Of a stretch of DNA of 53,588 nt, positions 26,983 through 36,431 are shown piece by piece. Positions within the stretch are counted from its first letter, which is position 1. Every line of letters begins with the position of its first letter. Both the position numbers and the translations under genes were made by a program. Origin of the DNA: Halobacteriales archaeon QS_8_65_32 (lineage in GTDB: Archaea; Halobacteriota; Halobacteria; Halobacteriales; Halococcaceae); assembly GCA_003022925.1 (NCBI GenBank), contig PXRY01000065.1:1733-55320 (forward strand), read 5' to 3'. Under the pieces are notes generated by a model, which saw nothing but the letters and a program-made list of their open reading frames with translations, searched no databases and was not told the origin of the DNA.

Positions 26983-27501
26983 ATGAACGTTCGGACCATC
27001 GATCATGTGAACCTGCGTATCCCAACTAGCGGTATCGAGAACGCGGTCGCGTTCTACGGCGACCGACTGGACTTCGGGATCGAGCGCCTCGATGCGTATC
27101 GTGACGGCAACGGGTCCTTTTTCAACGTCCGACTCGCGCCGGCACACGTTATCCACCTCTGGCCGACCGGGGCCTTCGAGTCTCCGACCGGCACTAACTA
27201 CAACCACGTCGCGGTGGTAGTCGATAGTGACATCGTGTCGATCAAAGAGGCTCTCGCCGCAGCCAGCGCTCCGGTCGCGAACGAATCGCAAGCGCCGCTC
27301 GGAACGACCGGCCGAGCGCCGGCGGTGTACGTCGACGATCCGTTCGGCTATCGCGTCGAACTGAAGGCCGCCGTCGAGTACGGAACCGAGGCATCGGAAC
27401 CGCCGCGAGACGCGCTACTCCGTCCGAACGCGTCTCGTTCGACCTCGACACGAATCGAGTCGAGAGTCCATCGAGTAGTCCGCTTGCCCATGGCCGAGTG
27501 A
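26983..27501 (+). CDS. VOC (glyoxalase/bleomycin-resistance fold) protein
   Basis: Metal-dependent VOC-superfamily protein of 172 residues. Typical elements are the N-terminal IDHVNLRIP (first metal histidine), AVAFYGDRLDFGIER, HVAVVVD with the second histidine in NYNHVAVVV, and the C-terminal YVDDPFGYRVEL with the glutamate ligand. The last 45 residues after the fold are Ser/Arg-rich and not part of the domain. The substrate is unknown. The ATG gives MNVRTIDHVNLRI. It lies convergent to the HTH regulator gene. Confidence 0.88.
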   Translation: MNVRTIDHVNLRIPTSGIENAVAFYGDRLDFGIERLDAYRDGNGSFFNVRLAPAHVIHLWPTGAFESPTGTNYNHVAVVVDSDIVSIKEALAAASAPVANESQAPLGTTGRAPAVYVDDPFGYRVELKAAVEYGTEASEPPRDALLRPNASRSTSTRIESRVHRVVRLPMAE

Positions 27502-27526
27502 CTCTTGCCGACACCGGACGGTAGAG

Positions 27527-27544
27527 CCGCTGGGCGCCCAGCGG
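27527..27544. other. 18-bp perfect palindrome
   Basis: CCGCTGGGCGCCCAGCGG, an even palindrome without a spacer in the gap between the two convergent genes ending at 27501 and 27724. It may be a shared transcription-end structure or a protein-binding site. It does not follow the three-base-loop rule of the repeat elements. The rest of the gap (27545-27723) shows no gene. Confidence 0.45.
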
Positions 27545-27723
27545 ATTCGTCCGAACAGAGCGTATCCCGACTTGACCCGACTCGGCCCTACTCGTTTCGG
27601 ACAGTACGAAGCGTTCCGAACACGGTGTGACCCTCGCTTGCTCACCGTCGTTAGCAGCCGAACGGTCGGTAACGAGGCGTTTAGAGAGACGATTCGTTCG
27701 TCCACCTCTGCTGTGCTCGCCGA

Positions 27724-28356
27724 CTATGCCGTTTCGGCGACAAAGGCCGTGACGATCCGACTTTCGGCCCGATGACGGAGGCGACTCATCGCCGAGACGT
27801 TGATATCGAACTCCCCTGCTAATTCGGTGAGCGTACAGTTTCGGGGCGTGTCGTAGAACCCACGCTCGACGGCCTCGGTAACGAACTCCCACTGGCGGTC
27901 GGTGAGCAGTTCGCTCGAATCGTGCGCTTGCGTCACCGACGCGACCCGGTACGGCAGGTCGGCCGCCGCTAGTTCCTCGGTGTACGCCGACAGTCGCTCG
28001 TGCGAGGCCGTTACCTCCGCGACGTACCACCCGTCACGAAGGGAGACGGGCTGCTGCGGGACGATTCCAGCTGCGACGAGTGCGTTGTACGTCTCCGATA
28101 CCGGGATGACGAATCGGATCAGTATCCGCTCGCTGTCGGCGTGGATCACCTCGAACGAACGCACCTCGGGTGCGTTCTCGAAGCACTGAACCACGTCGTC
28201 CCCGTCCGGCGTCGTGACTTCGACGACGTCGAGCAGGCCGGTGTCCACGGGCAGGGCCGCCAGTACCCTGAATTCGGCGTCCGGGAATTCCGTCGACGCG
28301 TCCGCTAGCCGATCGTCTACCGGTGCACCGTCGACCCGAAGCCGGACACGAGGCAT
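27724..28356 (-). CDS. Bat-type HTH transcriptional regulator
   Basis: A 210-residue haloarchaeal regulator with a bacterio-opsin-activator HTH (HTH_10) domain at the C-terminus: LLTDRQWEFVTEAVERGFYD, then TLTELAGEFDINVSAMSRLR, which holds the recognition helix. The N-terminal half, from MPRVRLRVDGAPVDDR, is an alpha/beta sensor-like region of the kind found in these proteins. Targets are unknown. The ATG at 28356 is chosen because upstream codons lack coding character. The RidA gene starts 170 bp away in the opposite direction, so the two may share a control region. Confidence 0.88.
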   Translation of the reverse strand: MPRVRLRVDGAPVDDRLADASTEFPDAEFRVLAALPVDTGLLDVVEVTTPDGDDVVQCFENAPEVRSFEVIHADSERILIRFVIPVSETYNALVAAGIVPQQPVSLRDGWYVAEVTASHERLSAYTEELAAADLPYRVASVTQAHDSSELLTDRQWEFVTEAVERGFYDTPRNCTLTELAGEFDINVSAMSRLRHRAESRIVTAFVAETA

Positions 28357-28524
28357 GATCGTTCTCCGATCGATTGTCAAGGTACTCAAACACGGGACGA
28401 GCTTCACGGGTTAGCTCAGGCTATTGGGCTGATTATTACCCAGCGTGATCGCAAGGAATCAGCGATACGGGATTCGTACCGACGCACACGAACGCGAACA
28501 CGACTGCTCGTCGGTGGGAGTAGC

Positions 28525-28920
28525 ATGAACCGTCGATCCATCCGCAGCGGCATCGACTCCGAGGAGCGCTATGGTTACAGCCGCGCCGTTCGGATCGGCG
28601 ACGTCATTGCCGTGGCCGGAACGCCGGCGTCCGGCGAGGACGCTGGCGAGCAAGCCACCACGGCCTTCAGGAAGTCCCTCGACGCGCTCGCGGAGTTCAG
28701 TGGCGGGCCCGAGGACGTCACCCGCACGCGGATGTTCATGACCGACATCGACCGGGACGCCAACGCTGTGGGCCGAGCACACCGCGAGGCGTTCGAGGGG
28801 TACCCGCCGGCCGCGACGATGGTCGAAGTTTCGAAGCTCATCGGCCCCGACCTCCTCGTCGAAGTCGAGATCGATGCTGTCGTCGAAAAGGGCGCGGCAA
28901 GCGCGGAGGGACGGAATTAG
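28525..28920 (+). CDS. RidA/YjgF family protein
   Basis: A 131-residue RidA-family protein; members hydrolyse reactive enamine/imine intermediates of PLP enzymes. Family features are GDVIAVAGTPASGEDAGEQA, the long helix AFRKSLDALAEF, VTRTRMFMTDIDRDANAVG and PPAATMVEVSKLIGPDLLVE. The arginine that binds the substrate carboxylate in RidA proper is not clearly present, so it may belong to another subgroup. The transporter gene begins on the base after its stop codon, so the two form an operon. Confidence 0.9.
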   Translation: MNRRSIRSGIDSEERYGYSRAVRIGDVIAVAGTPASGEDAGEQATTAFRKSLDALAEFSGGPEDVTRTRMFMTDIDRDANAVGRAHREAFEGYPPAATMVEVSKLIGPDLLVEVEIDAVVEKGAASAEGRN

Positions 28921-29940
28921 ATGTCCGAAGCGGAAAATACTATATCTCGAAGCGTTGTCTCGGACCTTTCGTCCCGTCGTCCGTGGGCGGTTCCGCTTGC
29001 CGCCCTTCTCGCCACGGGTATCTTTCTCGGCGTCTCGACCAATCTCGCCAAACTCGCCGGCGAGGCCGGGCTCAACCCGCTGGCCTTTCTCGCCTGGTCG
29101 GTTCTCGGAGCCACGATCGTCCTCGTCACTGTCGGTGTCGCCCGCGATCGGCTTCCCTCGATCAACGCCCGCACGATCGAGTATTTTCTGACCGCCGGCC
29201 TCGTGAGCCTCGCTGCGCCGAACCTCCTGTCGTTCGCTGCCGTGCCCCGGATCGGAGCCGGATTCGTCGCGCTCTCGATTGCCTTTCCGCCGCTGTTCAC
29301 GTATCTCGGTGCGCTCGCCCTCGGCATGGGACGGTTTCAAGCGACTCGTGCGCTCGGCATCGCACTTGCACTCAGTGGTGCCCTCGTGCTCGCCGTCCGG
29401 CAGCTCGCAGAACCCGATATCGAGGCGTTCTGGGTCGCTGTGACGCTCGCCGCCCTCATACTCCTCGCGATCGGCAACATTTACCGGACGGCTCGCTGGC
29501 CGGAAGGAGCCGGCTCGGACGAACTCGCGCCGGGGATGCTCGCTGCCTCGGCGCTCGTGTTACTCGCCGTTGGGGCGATCACGGGAACTTTCGCGGACGG
29601 GGCGACCCGGCTCTCGCTCGCCGTCCCCACGGACAGCGCCGCGCCGGCACTCCTGATCCTCGCCCAGACGGCGACGTTCTCGTGTATGTATCTGCTGTAC
29701 TTCGTACTCCAGAAACACGGCGGGCCGGCCTGCTTCAGCCTCTTGGGCTCGGTCGCCGCCGTCGTCGGCGTCCCGATCGCCGTCTTCGTTCTCGGGGGAA
29801 AAAGCCCCGCCGAGGGGCCTCGCCGTCGGCGGCGCGCTCATCGCGCTCGGCGTCGGCCTGCTCAGGTTCGGCGGCTCGGGAAGAAGCGGATACGCCCGAA
29901 GCGTCGGCGAATACGGAGTGAGTTCCGTTATCCGTCCTGA
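28921..29940 (+). CDS. EamA/DMT-family transporter, frameshifted near the end
   Basis: Drug/metabolite transporter with about ten membrane helices in two EamA-like halves, for example WAVPLAALLATGIFLGVSTN, ALALGMGRFQATRALGIALA and QTATFSCMYLLYFVLQKHGG. After VFVLGGKSPAEGP the frame becomes Arg-rich. Removing one base from the run GGGGGAAAAA (29794-29803) restores LAVGGALIALGVGLLRFGG, and a second one-base change would give an acidic end EEADTPEASANTE stopping at about 29921. The intact gene should therefore end earlier than drawn. The homopolymer suggests a sequencing error. The substrate is unknown. Confidence 0.82.
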   Translation: MSEAENTISRSVVSDLSSRRPWAVPLAALLATGIFLGVSTNLAKLAGEAGLNPLAFLAWSVLGATIVLVTVGVARDRLPSINARTIEYFLTAGLVSLAAPNLLSFAAVPRIGAGFVALSIAFPPLFTYLGALALGMGRFQATRALGIALALSGALVLAVRQLAEPDIEAFWVAVTLAALILLAIGNIYRTARWPEGAGSDELAPGMLAASALVLLAVGAITGTFADGATRLSLAVPTDSAAPALLILAQTATFSCMYLLYFVLQKHGGPACFSLLGSVAAVVGVPIAVFVLGGKSPAEGPRRRRRAHRARRRPAQVRRLGKKRIRPKRRRIRSEFRYPS

Positions 29941-30079
29941 AGAACGCGGTCGCCGACAGCTCTCGTCGCTTCGAGCCGGAATACCGACACGCCGAAACGA
30001 CCGATAGCGACGCGGACCGGGATTGGGCCCCGAGTCGCCCGGCGTCAGCGTTAACAGCCTCGGCGCGAATAGTCGGAAT

Positions 30080-30442
30080 ATGAGCACCGAGACCGCCGCC
30101 GAATCGATCCCGAGAATCGAAGTCACCGAGACCGCCGCCGAGGAGGCGACCGGGCTGCTCCGCGGCGAGGAGTACGACACTGATATCGCCGGGCTTCGCC
30201 TGTTCGTCCAGCAGGGCGGCTGTGCGGGGCTTTCCTACGGCATGCGCTTCGACAGCGAACCCGAGGACGACGATCAGATCTACGAACATCACGGACTCCG
30301 AGTGTTCGTCGATCCCGCGAGCCTCAGGTACATCAAAAACAGCCGCGTCGACTACGAGGGCGGCCTCCAGGGCGCGGGTTTCCACGTCGAGAACCCGAAC
30401 GTGGTGTCGGAATGCGGCTGTGGCGAGAGCTTCCGGACGTAG
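30080..30442 (+). CDS. IscA/HesB-type iron-sulfur assembly protein
   Basis: A-type Fe-S carrier of 120 residues, which accepts and passes on Fe-S clusters. The three conserved cysteines are C48 in GGCAGLSYGM and C112/C114 in ECGCGESF. Between them is the typical HGLRVFVDPASLRYI. The N-terminal 12 residues are a small acidic extension. The ATG follows GTTAACAGCC by about 30 nt. It stands alone, with no suf genes in the window. Confidence 0.95.
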   Translation: MSTETAAESIPRIEVTETAAEEATGLLRGEEYDTDIAGLRLFVQQGGCAGLSYGMRFDSEPEDDDQIYEHHGLRVFVDPASLRYIKNSRVDYEGGLQGAGFHVENPNVVSECGCGESFRT

Positions 30443-30727
30443 CTCGGCCGACTTTCACCTGTTTTCCCCCTCCCCCCGTCCGTTCTCACACTCGCTTTTG
30501 GCGGCCCTCTCGATTTCGACTCCGATTCTAGCGGTGAACGTCCCGATCGGTCCACACGTCTGCTACGCCGCTAACTCCGTTCTTCGGGAACGAAATCCAT
30601 CGTTCCGAGCGTTTCCCGTCGAGGTGATAGGCTAACCGGACACCGATCACGATCATGACCATCGCTGTCGTATCCATCGGAGCATGCATGCGGGTTCCTT
30701 ATGCGATCCGTTGGCCTCCATTGAGGC

Positions 30728-31606
30728 ATGGAGTTACGTGACGCCGACGGGAACGACACTGAACGGATCGGCGAACTCGCGCGCAGCGCGATGACGGCGG
30801 CGTACGCGCTCAGTCCCCAGCAGCTCGATACAATCGTCGCCGAACGCTTCGAGACCGACGCGCTCGAAGACACGCTCGGCCAGGCGGACTCGTTCGTCCT
30901 CGTTGCAACGAACGGTGAAAGCGATGACGGGGATGACGAGGGCGACGAGAGCGAAGTCATCGAGGACGAGACCGTCGTCGGGTTCGTTGAGGGACGGGTC
31001 GAAGACGATCGGGGCGAACTGCGCTGGCTGTTCGTCGATCCCGAACACCGCGGTCGAGGAGTAGGGACTGAACTGTTCGAGACCGGGAGCGAGCGGCTCC
31101 ACGAGAACGGCGCGGGGCACGTCACGGCGAGCGCGCTCGAAGCGAACACCGAAGGCGGGACCTTCTTCAAGCGACTCGGGCTCGAAGCGATCGACGAGCG
31201 AGAGGCGGAGATCGGCACGGAGTCGTTCGTCGAGTACGTCTACGCCGATCCCGACGCGGTCGACGAATCGACGACGACCGAGGACGAAGAATCGACACGG
31301 GTAGACGACGTCGCGGTCACCGACGCGGACCTCCCGGGAACCGAGGAGCGAGACGGCCGCACGGTCGCGGAAACCGACGACGGCACCGAGGTGTACCTCG
31401 ACCGCGAGACGATAGAATCGGGCGTCAAGGGCCCGTTCGTCGCCGCCTACACCGACGCGGAACGCACGGAGCGCTACGGCTATCTCTGTAGCAACTGCGG
31501 GTCGCTCGATACGGTCGTCGGCGAGGCCGAACGGATCGAGTGTGCCGACTGTGCGAACACCCACGCCGAGCGGTCGGCTGAAGCCTACGACGACTCGTAC
31601 CTGTAG
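30728..31606 (+). CDS. GNAT acetyltransferase with C-terminal zinc ribbon (DUF5816)
   Basis: A 292-residue two-domain protein. The N-terminal GNAT domain shows RWLFVDPEHRGRGVGTELFE (acetyl-CoA loop) and ANTEGGTFFKRLGLEAI. An acidic insert of about 20 residues (SDDGDDEGDESEVIED) lies before the GNAT core strand TVVGFVEGRV. After a Glu/Asp/Thr linker, the C-terminal domain ends in a zinc ribbon CSNCGS...CADC, which I associate with haloarchaeal DUF5816. The substrate is unknown; the ribbon may recruit a protein or nucleic acid. The TATA-like CCTTATGCG lies about 27 nt upstream of the ATG. Confidence 0.85.
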   Translation: MELRDADGNDTERIGELARSAMTAAYALSPQQLDTIVAERFETDALEDTLGQADSFVLVATNGESDDGDDEGDESEVIEDETVVGFVEGRVEDDRGELRWLFVDPEHRGRGVGTELFETGSERLHENGAGHVTASALEANTEGGTFFKRLGLEAIDEREAEIGTESFVEYVYADPDAVDESTTTEDEESTRVDDVAVTDADLPGTEERDGRTVAETDDGTEVYLDRETIESGVKGPFVAAYTDAERTERYGYLCSNCGSLDTVVGEAERIECADCANTHAERSAEAYDDSYL

Positions 31607-31758
31607 GTCCCATCGTTCGGACACCGAAGACGGTCCAGCGGCCGGTGAATGCAACGAGCGGCGTACCCGGTCGACGAGCGGTCGTTCTCGGGGCAGTAGG
31701 CCTCGACCGACGGGGTCGGTCAGCGGTCGAAAACGGACCGACGGTTCCTCGACCGAGG

Positions 31759-31956
31759 TCAGTCGAGTTGGAAGGCGACCTGAACGGTCGCCTGGTACTC
31801 ACGGTCGTCGACGTTCGCGAGTTCGACGCCCTGGCTCTCGACTTCGATCCAGTGGACGTTCTCCAGGGTGTCTTCCGCGCGGGCGATCGCGTCGTCGACC
31901 GCTTCGTCGAACCCCTCCGTGCTCGATCCGATAAGCGTGATCTTCTTGTATACCAT
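31759..31956 (-). CDS. dod: Dodecin (flavin-storage protein)
   Basis: A 65-residue dodecin, which assembles as a hollow 12-mer that stores riboflavin or lumichrome in haloarchaea. Key residues are present: W36 (VHWIEV), which stacks on the flavin, and Q55 in REYQATVQV, which contacts the isoalloxazine ring. The N-terminus [20 protein letters not shown] is the family signature. The start is the ATG at 31956; the open frame upstream is Arg-rich and not coding. Confidence 0.96.
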   Translation of the reverse strand: MVYKKITLIGSSTEGFDEAVDDAIARAEDTLENVHWIEVESQGVELANVDDREYQATVQVAFQLD

Positions 31957-32148
31957 CGCACCGCCCCGTTCGACCGGCGACCGGTTAAACGCCCGCCTTT
32001 CGATCGGCTTCGCCGCTTCCGTGCCGGTTCCGTTGGCCGCCAGCGGATCGGCTATCGGTCGGCGGTCGGTCCGTCGTCCCCGCCGTCCCAAGCCATCGCC
32101 GGTCGGACGTCGTCGGTCGGGCGTCGTCGCCGTAGCTTTTCACCAGGG

Positions 32149-32902
32149 TCAGTCCTCCCGCGATCCGGAGCGTCCGGTCCGCGCTTCGAGGCGGTCCGCA
32201 AGCGCATCGACGATGCCGCTCGGCCGGGCCGTGTTCCAGACCGCAACGAGCATCGCCCTCCCCCCGAGGTCGAAGACCAGGTTCAACATCGTGTCTCCGA
32301 GATCGTACTGGGTCAGTGTCGCCCCGCCGAGAAGGGTTCCGAGAACCACGACGACGAACTCGATCACCTCCCAGAACACGCCGAAGGCGAGCACGAACAG
32401 CAGTACGAACGCGAAGGCGAATCGCGAAGGGAGGGAGACGTCCTCGCAGTAGACGTCTACTGCCCGGGCGCTCGCGTAGCCGACCGCGGCGACGATCGAC
32501 GCCGACAGCGCGTGGGTGACGTGATCGTACCGCCACAGCGACTGGTATGGCGTGGTCGGACTGCCGGGAAGGTCACCGGTCCCGAAGGCGCGGAAGAACA
32601 CCGCGGCGGTGATCCAGAGCACGAGCCCTGCGTCCATCGGCACGCCCAAGTCGCGTTCGAGCACTGGCAGACCTGAGTTACGGCGAGGGCGACGCCGGTG
32701 TTAACCACAACGCCCGTATTGCCCCGGTAGAGCCCGACGAAGAACGTCCCGACCAGGCCGACTTCGAGCAGCCACGTGACCTGGCGCCGGCGTCGGGCGT
32801 CGATCCCGAACCGATAGCGGAGGTTCGTTCCGGGGTCGCCGTCCTCTTGTCGCCCGGTTTCCGTCCGCGTGACCCGTCGCTGCCGCCGCGGCGGGGATCA
32901 CA
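32149..32902 (-). pseudogene. Haloarchaeal multi-pass membrane protein, frameshifted
   Basis: The C-terminal 171 codons (32664 to 32149) are one clean frame with three to four helices and the conserved stretches YQSLWRYDHVTHALSASIVA, FWEVIEFVVVVLGT and DLGDTMLNLVFDLGGRA. Just upstream, in another frame, LLEVGLVGTFFVGLYRGNTG and VALAVTQ form the missing first helices (to about 32880). The frames meet near 32673. The start codon is not visible, and a further shift near the N-terminus is likely. The motif set (DxxxN in an aqueous loop) is known from uncharacterised membrane proteins. The open C-terminal part alone would be called 32149-32664. Confidence 0.65.
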
Positions 32903-33023
32903 GCGGTCCTCGCCGTAATGCAGATCGTCGTCGCGATTGCACTATAGCTCGTCGACCCCATCTTCGTGCTGGCCGACCACCGCCGGCGGTTCTAATGAGG
33001 AACCATCGCGGTCGAAACTCCGG

Positions 33024-33635
33024 CTACTCGTCGGGGTACTTCGGTTCGCGCTTTTCCGCACGCTCTAAGGCCGTCTCGATCACGTCCCGGACGTCGCCGT
33101 GAAACTCGTCGCCGTGGCCCGCGTACATGTGTGAAACGCCCGCCGGCAGGCGATCGAGGATCGCCTCGATGGACTCGATAAGCTGCTCCCTTGACTGGCC
33201 AGCCATGTCAGTGCGGCCGAAACTGCCGTCGTCGAATGCGCCGTCGTCGTGCACTACTACGTCGCCGGTGAAGATCGTCGATTCGGAGACGAGCGAGACG
33301 TGGTCGTCGGCGTGGCCGGGCGTGTAGATCACCTCGAAGTCCTCCGCGCCGATCGCGACGCTGTCGCCGTTTGCGAGTTCGCCGGTCCGGCGGGCGTGTG
33401 GGCCGTAACAGTACAGTTCGGCGTCGAAGCGATCGAGTACCCGGTCGAGTTGGCCGACGTGATCGCCGTGCTGGTGGGTCAGAACCACCGCGTCGAGCGC
33501 GTCGGTGTGCTCGGAAACGACGTCCGTCACGCCGCTCATCGCGCCGGCGTCGACGAGCGTCGGGCGATCGCCGAGCGCGAGAAAGGCGTTGCAGGTGAAC
33601 GTATCGGCCTCTGCGGTCACGTTGTGAACGTCCAT
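33024..33635 (-). CDS. MBL-fold metallo-hydrolase
   Basis: Metallo-beta-lactamase fold hydrolase of 203 residues. The metal motif HxHxDH is H54-Q-H56-G-D58-H59, with later ligands in TPGHADDH, the aspartate in FTGDVVVHDDG and the last histidine in MYAGHGDEFHGDV. This belongs to the general glyoxalase II-like group; the substrate cannot be told. The ATG gives MDVHNVTAEADTFTC. It is a single gene convergent with the frameshifted membrane protein region. Confidence 0.92.
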   Translation of the reverse strand: MDVHNVTAEADTFTCNAFLALGDRPTLVDAGAMSGVTDVVSEHTDALDAVVLTHQHGDHVGQLDRVLDRFDAELYCYGPHARRTGELANGDSVAIGAEDFEVIYTPGHADDHVSLVSESTIFTGDVVVHDDGAFDDGSFGRTDMAGQSREQLIESIEAILDRLPAGVSHMYAGHGDEFHGDVRDVIETALERAEKREPKYPDE

Positions 33636-33865
33636 ACACTCGGTTGGCTGGCGAGCGGCTTAGTTCGTCCGGGTGCCCGTGCGATTGTCGCCTCGACCGA
33701 CGACCGATCGAGCGGCCGGACTCTCCTGGCCGGTGAAACCGCCCGGCCGAGCGAGGACCCGGGCGGAGCGAGCGGGACGTATAGAGAGGGGGTGAGCACC
33801 GGAATGCGAACGGCTCTCATCGAACGAACCTTTTTTGACGACATCCTACGTACGGACGGACGATC

Positions 33866-34036
33866 ATGGGCTTCGGTAGTTACGACGAATCCGAGCAAGA
33901 AGACCAGAACGTCGACTTCAACGAGGAAGATGGCGTCGAGACGACCGAAAACGACCACGAGGGCGAGGTGAACTTCGAGTTCACCGCGTCGAACGACGAG
34001 TTGCTCGACCGCCTCGAAGACATCAAAGAGGAGTAG
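33866..34036 (+). CDS. DUF5786 family small acidic protein
   Basis: A 56-residue acidic protein MGFGSYDESEQEDQNVDFNE ending LLDRLEDIKEE, a very common haloarchaeal microprotein that I know as DUF5786. Its function is unknown. The ATG follows a T-rich ACCTTTTTTGAC (33828-33839) by about 28 nt, fitting a leaderless gene. It precedes the DUF99 gene on the same strand by 107 bp. Confidence 0.85.
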   Translation: MGFGSYDESEQEDQNVDFNEEDGVETTENDHEGEVNFEFTASNDELLDRLEDIKEE

Positions 34037-34143
34037 TCGACCCGCCGAACCCTGCCGGCGACCCGAGCCGCCCGCCGGTCGTTCTATCGAGTACCGCGAG
34101 CTAACCGCTGTGGGCCGATCGCCACGAGCCGATCGCTGTGGGA

Positions 34144-34716
34144 GTGAAATCCGGAATACGCGCGCTCGGCGTCGCCGAGTCCTTTCGCGGACGCGAGGGC
34201 ACGGCGAGTACCCTCTGCGGGGCCGTTCTGCGAGCGAGTCGGGCGACCGACGGGTTCACCTTCGGGTCATGTACCGTCGGCGGCACTGACGCGACCGAGG
34301 AAATCGCCACCCTCACCGCGCGACTCGACCGGGAAGACGTTCGGTACGTCCTCGTTTCGGGCCTCGCGCTCGCGTGGTATAACCTCGTTGACCTCCGGGT
34401 GATCGCCGAGGAACTCGACCGACCGTGTCTCTCGATCACCTTCGAGGGGAGCGACGGCGGACTCGAAGCCGGCCTGCGGGAGGCCTTCTCGGGGGCGGCC
34501 CTGGACGACCGACTCGAAACATATCGTCGCCAGCCGCCTCGGCGTGCAGTAGACGTCGGCGACGGGACCGTCTTCGTTCGCAGCGTCGGCCTACCGGACG
34601 AGGAAGCCGACGACGTAGTGCAGGCGTTCACCCCCGAAGGCGGGCGTCCCGAACCGCTGCGAGTCGCCCGGTTAGCCGCCCGGGCGGCCGATCGATGGCG
34701 TTCGGGCGAACAGTAG
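34144..34716 (+). CDS. DUF99 (UPF0215) protein, endonuclease V-like fold
   Basis: A 190-residue DUF99 protein, a family related in fold to endonuclease V. The N-terminus VKSGIRALGVAESF is the family start when translation begins at the second GTG (34144). The core motifs are FTFGSCTVGGTDATEEIA and YVLVSGLALAWYNLVDLRVI, followed by LSITFEGSDG. Whether it is a nuclease is unproven. Repeat element E follows after about 120 bp. Confidence 0.88.
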   Translation: MKSGIRALGVAESFRGREGTASTLCGAVLRASRATDGFTFGSCTVGGTDATEEIATLTARLDREDVRYVLVSGLALAWYNLVDLRVIAEELDRPCLSITFEGSDGGLEAGLREAFSGAALDDRLETYRRQPPRRAVDVGDGTVFVRSVGLPDEEADDVVQAFTPEGGRPEPLRVARLAARAADRWRSGEQ

Positions 34717-34834
34717 AGCGCTCACGGCTTCGAGCATGTCATGTTCGTCGGCTTGCTCGATAGACGATGGACTGGCGCTCAGTTACGGCTGTCGGCGGTG
34801 TTCGTTGAGTGATAAAGACGAACGAGATCGTTTC

Positions 34835-35292
34835 GGGTGGGACTGGGAGGGGCCCAGGCGCGTGGCGGCTCCGCCGTGGTTCGAGCGACGCCAGAGGCGT
34901 CGTTCGGTCAGTGCGGGACCGCCGGTCCCATTCGCGGTCCGAACGCTTCGCGTTCCGACGGCATTCACGAGAATGGAGTTCTCGTGAGTAAATGGGAACC
35001 CGGAGAGTTCCCATCACATCACGAGAGACCGAAGCTCTCTCGAACGACCAGATTACAGGAAGTCGGCGGAGCCGACCTCCCGCTCGGCGTTCTCGTGAAC
35101 GAGCGCGGTCGTTCGAAACGGCGCAGCCGTTTCGTGATGTGGTAAAAACGCTCCGCGTTTTTGCTGCAAGCGGGAAATCTTCGATCCCGCAATGAGCGTG
35201 GGACCTTCGGTCCCGCAGACCATGCGAGCGGGCTTCGCCCGCGAGCAGATGACGAGAGAGCTTTGCTCTCTCGAACCAGGAGCGAGCGGGAC
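34835..35292 (+). repeat. Hairpin-array repeat element E (subtype 1, composite)
   Basis: The longest copy. GGGTGGGACTGGGAGGGGCC (34835-34854) is followed by the subtype-1 block GTGGCGGCTCCGCCGTGG. Hairpins: GACGCC-AGA-GGCGTC (34887-34901), GGGACC-GCC-GGTCCC (34915-34929), GAACGC-TTC-GCGTTC (34941-34955), GTCGGC-GGA-GCCGAC (35062-35076), CGAAACGGC-GCA-GCCGTTTCG (35114-35134), AAAAACGC-TCC-GCGTTTTT (35144-35162), GGGACC-TTC-GGTCCC (35200-35214) and GCGGGC-TTC-GCCCGC (35228-35242). From about 35100 the modules match copy H in inverted order, so the right half is reversed. No GGGGGCTTTC end is present, and the leader is not conserved. It lies between convergent genes. Confidence 0.8.
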
Positions 35293-35311
35293 GCGACGAA
35301 AAGGTGCGTGG

Positions 35312-36277
35312 TCAGGAATCGTTCGTTATCTTCGTGTGAGCACCGATGAGCGCGCCCGATAGATCGAGACCCTCGATGTGAGTCCCTTCGTCGACGATCG
35401 AGTCGCGAGCGGTACAGTCGTCGATCCGCGCGTCCGAGAAGACGATCGAGCCCGATAACTCCGAATCGGTGACGGTCGCCCCACTCATCACATGGACGTC
35501 CGCGCCGAGATCGGAGTCTTCGATCGCCGCGTCGTCGGCGACGACGGATTCGCCGTCGAGCGCCCACGAGACGGCTTCTAAGTAGCTCTCGGGCGAACCG
35601 ATGTCGAACCAGACGTCCTCGAACGGGAAGGCGTACACCTCGTCGTGCTCGACGAGCCACCGGAGATACCAGCCGGGTTCGTCGGGGTTGTTCCCCGCCT
35701 GCAGGTACTCGCGAAACCGGATCGACTCGCGCGGGAACGCATAGCAGGCGATCGAGACGAGCGAACTCGGCGGGTCGTCGGGCTTTTCCTCTAAGGCGAC
35801 GACTCGGTTGCCCTTCGTATCGATAACGCCGTAAGAAGACGCTTTCTCTCGCGAGCCGACATCGTAGGCGGCGAGGGTAGGCGACCCGTTATCCTCGAAC
35901 GAATCGAGGAAGTCGGAGAGATCGAAGCCGATCAGGTTGTCCCCGGCGACGACGAACAGGTCGCCGTCGATTCCCTCGCGCTCGACGAGCTGGGCGAGCG
36001 CGCCGACGACGCCGAACTTCTCGTCCTCGCCCGTCGTATCCTCGACGCTGACGACCGGCTTCTCGTAGTCGCTGTCGGCTAAGAAGGTCTCGAAGTCGGC
36101 GGCGAAGCGCTCGTTCGTGCTCACGTAGACCTCTTCGACCCGGTCGTCGGCTTCCAAGGCCTCGAAAATACGATCGATGACGGCTCGCTCGCCGACCGGC
36201 AGGAACATCTTCGGCCGGTTTCTCGTGACCGGCCACAGACGTGTCGCGTACCCGCCGGCGAGCACCACGGCGTTCAT
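35312..36277 (-). CDS. Sugar nucleotidyltransferase (NDP-sugar synthase)
   Basis: Glucose-1-phosphate thymidylyl/uridylyltransferase-like enzyme of 321 residues, making NDP-sugars for glycan or S-layer N-glycan synthesis. The N-terminal signature is LAGGYATRLWPVTRNRPK with the nucleotide-binding loop and activating lysine; FVVAGDNLIGFDLSDF holds the metal aspartate, and EEKPDDPPSSLVS follows. The C-terminal third is a left-handed beta-helix of hexapeptides (SDLGADVHVMSGATVTDSEL). It may also act as an acetyltransferase-type domain; the specific sugar is not deducible. Repeat E ends 20 bp from its stop. Confidence 0.9.
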   Translation of the reverse strand: MNAVVLAGGYATRLWPVTRNRPKMFLPVGERAVIDRIFEALEADDRVEEVYVSTNERFAADFETFLADSDYEKPVVSVEDTTGEDEKFGVVGALAQLVEREGIDGDLFVVAGDNLIGFDLSDFLDSFEDNGSPTLAAYDVGSREKASSYGVIDTKGNRVVALEEKPDDPPSSLVSIACYAFPRESIRFREYLQAGNNPDEPGWYLRWLVEHDEVYAFPFEDVWFDIGSPESYLEAVSWALDGESVVADDAAIEDSDLGADVHVMSGATVTDSELSGSIVFSDARIDDCTARDSIVDEGTHIEGLDLSGALIGAHTKITNDS

Positions 36278-36431
36278 ATTGGCACCTCTATGCCGGTCAG
36301 TAAGTTCCTTTTCATTGTATGCCGCTCGAATCCGTCGGCGACGACGCCGACTCGGCGGTCGATGACGTCGTTCGATTCGCCGACCGCGCTGGGAACGGAA
36401 GGCGTCTGACCGGCCGGGTCACACCGATCGT

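Noticed and set aside
35019..35660. Arginine-rich open frames crossing repeat elements E, F and others (for example the extension of the dtdA frame back to 42277)
   Set aside because: They arise from GC-rich palindromes without stops, have Arg/Ser/Pro-rich composition, and the real genes start downstream with proper family N-termini.
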